64,000 bases of DNA from Nematostella vectensis (lineage: Eukaryota; Cnidaria; Anthozoa; Actiniaria; Edwardsiidae). The DNA is taken from the NCBI RefSeq assembly GCF_932526225.1, contig NC_064046.1:13768408-13832407 (forward strand). Reading direction: 5' to 3'. Positions within the stretch are counted from its first letter, which is position 1. Each line of letters starts with the position of its first letter. The notes beneath the pieces are model-generated. The model saw only the letters and a list, made by a program, of their open reading frames with translations. It did not search any database and was not told the origin of the DNA. A program made the position numbers and the translations under genes. Shown piece by piece: positions 60,701-64,000 of the stretch.

Positions 60701-63700
60701 TTACAAGTGATCTTGCGTTACTTCTTAGCCTCACCTTGCTCAAGGCGTCGGCCACATACTCGTGCAGGGAATAGTGGTTGAGCACGATAAGTCCCTCACA
60801 AGTAGTCCATAGCTGTCGGCAGACGAATAGAAACCCGCTGATGACGTCAGTCCCAGGTAGGAAGCCACCGGGGAGTCGATTGGCGAGTGCCTTTTTGGCG
60901 AAACCCGCGATGATGTGCGCAGGAGAGAAACTATGATGCAAAATCATAATGTGAACTCGCCTTGTTACAAATACAAGCAAGTCGCGATAATTCAGAAAAA
61001 AGGGCTTCTCAAGGGAAGGGTTACAGGCTTAGTCCCGCCTCTGATCGCATTAACCTGTATTGGGGGACGTGAAAGAACGGCTGGGGACGCTGACCCGTAG
61101 TGCCATGCTTAGTGATAATGATCGCATTAACCTGTATTGGGGGACGTGAAAGAACGGCTGGGGACGCTGACCCGTAGTGCCATGATAAAGCTCACATACT
61201 CACACTCATCGTTGTAAACGGCGTAGAACAGTCTGTAACTTTATTAAATAGCCTGCGTAGCAAGCGTTCTTTGAACTCAAACAAACAGGAATGCTTGCTA
61301 CGCAGGCGCGTACACGGGGGGGGGGGTGGGGGGGTGCAGGAACTTTGAACTCAAACAAACCGGAATGCTTGCTACGCAGGCGCGTACACTGGGGGGGGGG
61401 GGGGGGTGCAGGAAATTTTAAATCAAACAAACCGGAATGCTTGCTACGCAGGCGCGTACACGGGGGGGGGGGGGGGGGTGCAGGAACTTTGAACTCAAAC
61501 AAACCGGAATGCTTGCTACGCAGGCGCGTACACGGGGGGTGCAGGAACTTTGAACTCAAACAAACCGGAATGCTTGCTACGCAGGCGCGTACACAGGGGG
61601 GTGCAGGTTGCGTGCAACCCCCCCCCCCCCCTTGTCATATCAATCGATGGCTGTCCTTTATGCTAAAATGGTCTAAAAGAGACTTGGGCAAGCGCGCGGG
61701 AGACCTGTGGTATTCTAAAACCTTAGGGACTAGGCTCCATTTCCAAGATACAAGCATAATCGCAGTAAACACGACCTCCTGCAAGTTTACGTGGAAATTG
61801 GTTGAAGTGTAAATGACAAAGCGAGATGGAAAAAAGAAAATTTAAAACAAGATTGGCTGATATGAAAGCCAAAAATTGGGTCATTTCTTATTAAGAAATC
61901 TTCAAATCCTATGGTTTTTCCATTTGATACCTATGACTGCGCTTCGAGATTTATCGTTTTAAGAGTATATGAAAGGAAAGGTGCGTGCACAATTCGCTAT
62001 CGACTATTAAATGCTGGAATAATTCGCCATTTGGAATCTTACCTACTCCGCTGCCACCGATCTTGGGACTCCCCGTACATCAGCTGAAGTCGGCCGCCTT
62101 CGGACGCAGCCAGGGTGGCCAACACGTCCGATACGAGCAGCAAGAGCCCTTCAGTGTCCGACTCCTCGCCCCCGTCTAAATCCTAAGCACATTATTAAGC
62201 ACCTTTAGATTACTATTTTCGATCGAATATGTTTAAATTTTAAAATCAACCAAATAGCCCATGTTAACCTTGGTTCGCCACTATTTTCGATTGAATATGT
62301 TAAAATTTTATAATCAACTAAATAGCCCATGTTGACCTTAGGTTCGCCAGTATTTTCGGTCGAATATGTTCAAATTTTAGAAAAAAAAAAGCCCAGGATC
62401 GCCATGGTTCGCCACTATTTTCGGTCGAATATGTTCAAATTTTAGATGAAAAAAAAAAAGCCCAGGTTCGCCATGGTTCGCCACTATTTTCGGTTGAATA
62501 TGTTCAAATTTTAGATGAAAAAAATAGCCCAGGTTCGCCATGGTTCGCCACTATTTTCGGTCGAATATGTTCAAATTTTAGATGGAAAAAAAGCCCAGGT
62601 TCGCCATGGTTCGCAACTATTTTCAGTCGAATATGTTCAAATTTTAGATGAAAAAGCCCAGGTTCGCCATGAGCGCTTGCAAACGAGGCTCTCCAGTTAA
62701 AAAGAACGTGGCGGCGATAGCGGCCCAATCGCAAAGCTTTTTTAAGAGCAAGAGGAGAGTAAAATTATACTCACGTAAAATCCATCTAGAATGTTCTGGA
62801 CAGGAGCCAAGAGGCTGGTTGTGATGGCGTCCTGTGGAGGCGATAACACAACGATAGGAGGCGATCAGACTTCAAGGTACATGCTTGGAGATACATAGCT
62901 TTTTGTGTGACCCATCATTCTTGACCCCTCTCCTCCCCTACACCTATTTTCTGGTCCCTTGTTACCTTGCAAAGACAGTCCCTACTAGCGGATAACAGTT
63001 GTTACCTTGCAAAGACAGTCCCTGCTAGCGGATAACAGTTGTTACCTTGCAAAGACAGTCCCTACTAGCGGATAATAGTTGTTACCTTGCAAAGACAGTC
63101 CCTACTAGCGGATAACAGTTGTTACCTTGCAAAGACAGTCCCTACTAGCGGATAACAGTTGTTACCTTGCAAAGACAGTCCCTGCTAGCGGATAACAGTT
63201 GTTACCTTGCAAAGACAGTCCCTACTAGCGGATAATAGTTGTTACCTTCCAAAGACAGTCCCTACTAGCGGATAACAGTTGTTACCTTGCAAAGACAGTC
63301 CCTGCTAGCGGATAACAGTTGTTACCTTGCAAAGACAGTCCCTACTAGCGGATAACAGTTGTTACCTTGCAAAGACAGTCCCTACTAGCGGATAACAGTT
63401 GTTACCTTGCAAAGACAGTCCCTACTATCGGATAACAGTTGTTACCTTGCAAAGACATTCCCTGCTAGCGGATAACAGTTGTTACCTTGCAAAGACATTC
63501 CCTACTAGCGGATAACAGTTGTTACCTTGCAAAGACATTCCCTACTAGCGGATAACAGTTGTTACCTTGCAAAGACAGTCCCTACTAGCGGATAACAGTT
63601 GTTACCTTGCAAAGACAGTCCCTGCTAGCGGATAACAGTTGTTACCTTGCAAAGACAGTCCCTACTAGCGGATAACAGTTGTTACCTTGCAAAGACATTC

Positions 63701-64000
63701 CCTGCTAGCGGATAACAGTTGTTACCTTGCAAAGACAGTCCCTGCTAGCGGATAATAGTTGTTACCTTGCAAAGACAGTCCCTACTAGCGGATAACAGTT
63801 GTTACCTTGCAAAGACAGTCCCTACTAGCGGATAACAGTTGTCACGTTGCAAAGACAGTCCCTGCTAGCGGATAATAGTTATTACCTTGCAAAGACAGTC
63901 CCTACTAGCGGATAACAGTTGTTACCTTGCAAAGACATTCTCTGCTAGCGGCGCTGTTGGCAGCAATTTCTTGTAGAACCTCACAAACCAGTTCACCCGG
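45735..64000 (-). CDS. TBC1D32: TBC1D32 / BROMI, C-terminal 22 exons (partial)
   Basis: Twenty-two minus-strand exons with perfect phase continuity give 810 codons to a TGA at 45735. From the right edge they are 64000-63926, 62832-62776, 62182-62043, 60930-60735, 60506-60424, 59629-59491, 58988-58901, 58263-58187, 56891-56745, 56022-55934, 55144-55034, 54886-54775, 53333-53167, 51290-51214, 50821-50738, 49983-49792, 49435-49281, 49122-49039, 48163-48107, 47980-47879, 46124-46038 and 45848-45735. Diagnostic stretches are [86 protein letters not shown] and [18 protein letters not shown], the C-terminal TBC-like region. BROMI is a cytoplasmic/ciliary protein that works with CDK20/CCRK in cilium structure and Hedgehog signalling in vertebrates. 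Its TBC domain is thought to be catalytically inactive. Many introns are packed with satellites, several including exon-edge sequence. Confidence 0.87.
46140..47655. repeat. 25-bp minisatellite, about 60 copies, TBC1D32 intron
   Basis: Very homogeneous units of CTACCCAACTGGTGGCATTA plus ACGTA fill most of the intron between 47879 and 46124. The homogeneity implies recent expansion. No clear match to either flanking exon. Confidence 0.97.
48180..48990. repeat. 37-38-bp minisatellite next to a TBC1D32 splice acceptor
   Basis: Units read CAGCCAGAAACATACAATGA plus GATAAAAAAGTCAGTCA. On the minus strand they are pyrimidine-rich, and the last copy merges into the polypyrimidine tract of the acceptor at 48163 (CTCTTTGTATGTCTCTGTG then TGCAG). 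Confidence 0.93.
50469..50718. mobile_element. MITE family A, copy 3
   Basis: A full-length element of about 250 bp with GCCGCATTGTTACCAG and GTAAACTGGTGACAATG ends, in inverted orientation relative to copy 2. Its end lies only about 20 bases from the splice donor of the TBC1D32 exon at 50821-50738. Confidence 0.85.
51620..52335. mobile_element. C-rich nonautonomous element split by a MITE
   Basis: Blocks of AACGCCCC/AAAGCCCCCC type and a duplicated segment (CTAAGCTTACAAGTTTGTAA at two places) occupy 51620-51826. Related CTGAACGCCCCCCTTCG sequence resumes at 52250-52335. The family A MITE at 51829 lies between them, which suggests nested insertion. Borders are approximate. Confidence 0.4.
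51829..52063. mobile_element. MITE family A, copy 4
   Basis: A roughly 235-bp element bounded by AAAGCCGCATTGTCACCAG and GTAACAATGCGGCTTT with internal blocks shared with copies 1-3. A short deletion affects its right end. Confidence 0.85.
52860..53150. repeat. Dispersed repeat family C, copy 2
   Basis: Ordered blocks are shared with 38490-38925, including TTTTCCCGCCAAAAC and CAATCCCCTTTTCAGAATTT. It ends just before the TBC1D32 exon at 53167. Confidence 0.55.
53705..54662. repeat. 82-bp minisatellite, about 11-12 copies, TBC1D32 intron
   Basis: Units contain CCAAATACAGTACTTAAGTG, TGGACGCCCAATAGAGGTAA and GCCGATAATAAAGGTA. Copies differ at a few positions. No match to the flanking exons was seen. 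Confidence 0.95.
56060..56592. repeat. 98-bp tandem array containing a TBC1D32 splice acceptor and exon start
   Basis: Five homogeneous units (unit starts at 56169, 56267, 56365, 56463 and 56561) plus older degenerate ones follow the exon 56022-55934. Each unit contains GAATCATGAACAGCCGAG..ACACCTAGAAAGAG. This aligns with the exon's first bases and its CTAG acceptor (CCATCATGACCAGTCGAC..ACTCCTAGAAAAAC). Confidence 0.88.
56970..58186. repeat. Degenerate copies of TBC1D32 exon 58263-58187 and GTGTGACA-rich repeats
   Basis: Blocks matching the 3' half of the exon and its donor (on the plus strand CACCTTATGGTACGTCTTGC and GTGTTTGATTCTC) recur at about 58053-58130, 57920-57990 (weaker) and 57065-57140. 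They are separated by short GTGTGACA/GTGACATGTGCTG repeats. The 57065 block keeps a consensus donor (AAG/GTAAGT). Confidence 0.75.
57783..57860 (-). other. tRNA-like sequence (pseudo-tRNA or SINE head)
   Basis: The minus strand contains an A-box-like CCAGTGGTTAGCACC, a CTTTTAA anticodon-like loop and a perfect T-arm with B-box (CCGGGTTCAATCCCCGG). The anticodon stem is imperfect and the acceptor stem does not pair well, so a working tRNA is unlikely. Downstream minus-strand sequence is T-rich. Confidence 0.45.
58601..58733. mobile_element. MITE family B, copy 2
   Basis: Opposite-orientation relative of 13348-13503: CAGCGGCGTAGCC, AACAGGAGGGGGCCC, an AAGGCATTTTTC block and a terminal G run with CTACGCCCC. 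Confidence 0.6.
59630..60400. repeat. Higher-order tandem repeat containing a TBC1D32 splice acceptor and exon start
   Basis: Copies of GAGCTCTCCCATGCTAGGCT then ACAATCAGAGACAAGCACA recur through the block, with a higher-order period near 220-240 bases. The first copy is the genuine start of exon 59629-59491 with its TTGTAG acceptor. A derived sub-array (GTGGGTTAGCTCTTCCATGG) follows at 60210-60390. Confidence 0.88.
60530..60734. repeat. TTGCGTTACC repeats with a duplicated TBC1D32 exon end
   Basis: Short CTTGCGTTACCA-type repeats surround a block (about 60586-60631) that copies the 3' end and donor region of exon 60930-60735 (CTTAGCCTCAC then AAGGCGTCGGCCACATACT-like). Confidence 0.75.
61043..61181. 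repeat. 76-bp direct duplication
   Basis: Two near-identical copies beginning GATCGCATTAACCTGTATTG and including GACGCTGACCCGTAGTGCC, in a TBC1D32 intron. Confidence 0.95.
61265..61620. repeat. About 70-bp minisatellite with G runs, 5 copies
   Basis: Units contain GGAATGCTTGCTACGCAGGC, GCGTACAC, a long variable G run and TGCAGGAACTTTGAACTC. Unit length varies with the G run. It produces spurious open frames on both strands. Confidence 0.95.
62225..62690. repeat. 65-75-bp minisatellite, about 7 copies
   Basis: Units contain CGCCACTATTTTCGGTCGAA, TATGTTCAAATTTTAGATG, an A run and GCCCAGGTTCGCCATGGTT. Noncoding, in a TBC1D32 intron. Confidence 0.93.
62961..63960. repeat. 40-bp minisatellite, 25 units, containing a TBC1D32 splice donor
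   Basis: The first 24 units read GTTACCTTGCAAAGACAGTC then CCTACTAGCGGATAACAGTT. The 25th (63921-63960) is the real exon-intron border at 63926. On the minus strand each unit carries about 23 bases of exon end plus the donor GTAAC. Confidence 0.96.

Noticed and set aside
61206-61812. Overlapping ORFs rich in Pro or Gly on the two strands
   Set aside because: They are generated by the 70-bp G-run minisatellite. No splice-supported gene model uses them.

Overview
This window is eukaryotic, animal nuclear DNA. Its split genes carry GT-AG introns (two are GC-AG) and it is rich in minisatellites and small inverted-repeat transposons. The conserved genes and the death-domain/glycosyltransferase immune architecture fit an anthozoan cnidarian such as a Nematostella-like sea anemone. 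The species is inferred, not proven. Exon models were built by hand from splice sites, reading phase and remembered family similarity; no search was run.

Layout: (1) 1144-3273, minus: the first three coding exons of EXOC2/Sec5, continuing off the left edge. (2) 3622-11280, plus: a 1,596-residue immune-type protein with a death effector domain, a GT-B glycosyltransferase-like domain and a SAMD9/SAMD9L-like STAND core. It is divergent from EXOC2 across a 348-base spacer. (3) 11281-20498: gene-poor DNA with MITEs and a decayed 5.2-kb inverted-repeat element. (4) 20499-30400, plus: a nine-exon SLC22-type transporter whose introns hold several large satellite arrays. (5) 31338-37617, minus: NDUFAF6, ten coding exons. 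(6) 37898-38480: broken Patched-like fragments lying in opposite orientations. (7) 40091-43754, minus: mitochondrial dihydroorotate dehydrogenase. (8) 45735-64000, minus: the last 22 coding exons (810 codons) of TBC1D32/BROMI, continuing off the right edge.

The conserved genes do unrelated housekeeping jobs: exocytosis, organic-ion transport, complex I assembly, pyrimidine synthesis and cilium/Hedgehog function. They do not form one pathway. Two things stand out. The first is the DED-glycosyltransferase-SAMD9 protein, which looks like a modular immune STAND protein in which a glycosyltransferase fold sits where SAMD9 carries its AlbA-type nuclease. The second is a recurrent pattern in which minisatellites contain copies of an adjacent exon-intron junction. 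This is clear at EXOC2 exon 3 and at several TBC1D32 exons, and it multiplies potential splice donors or acceptors in tandem.
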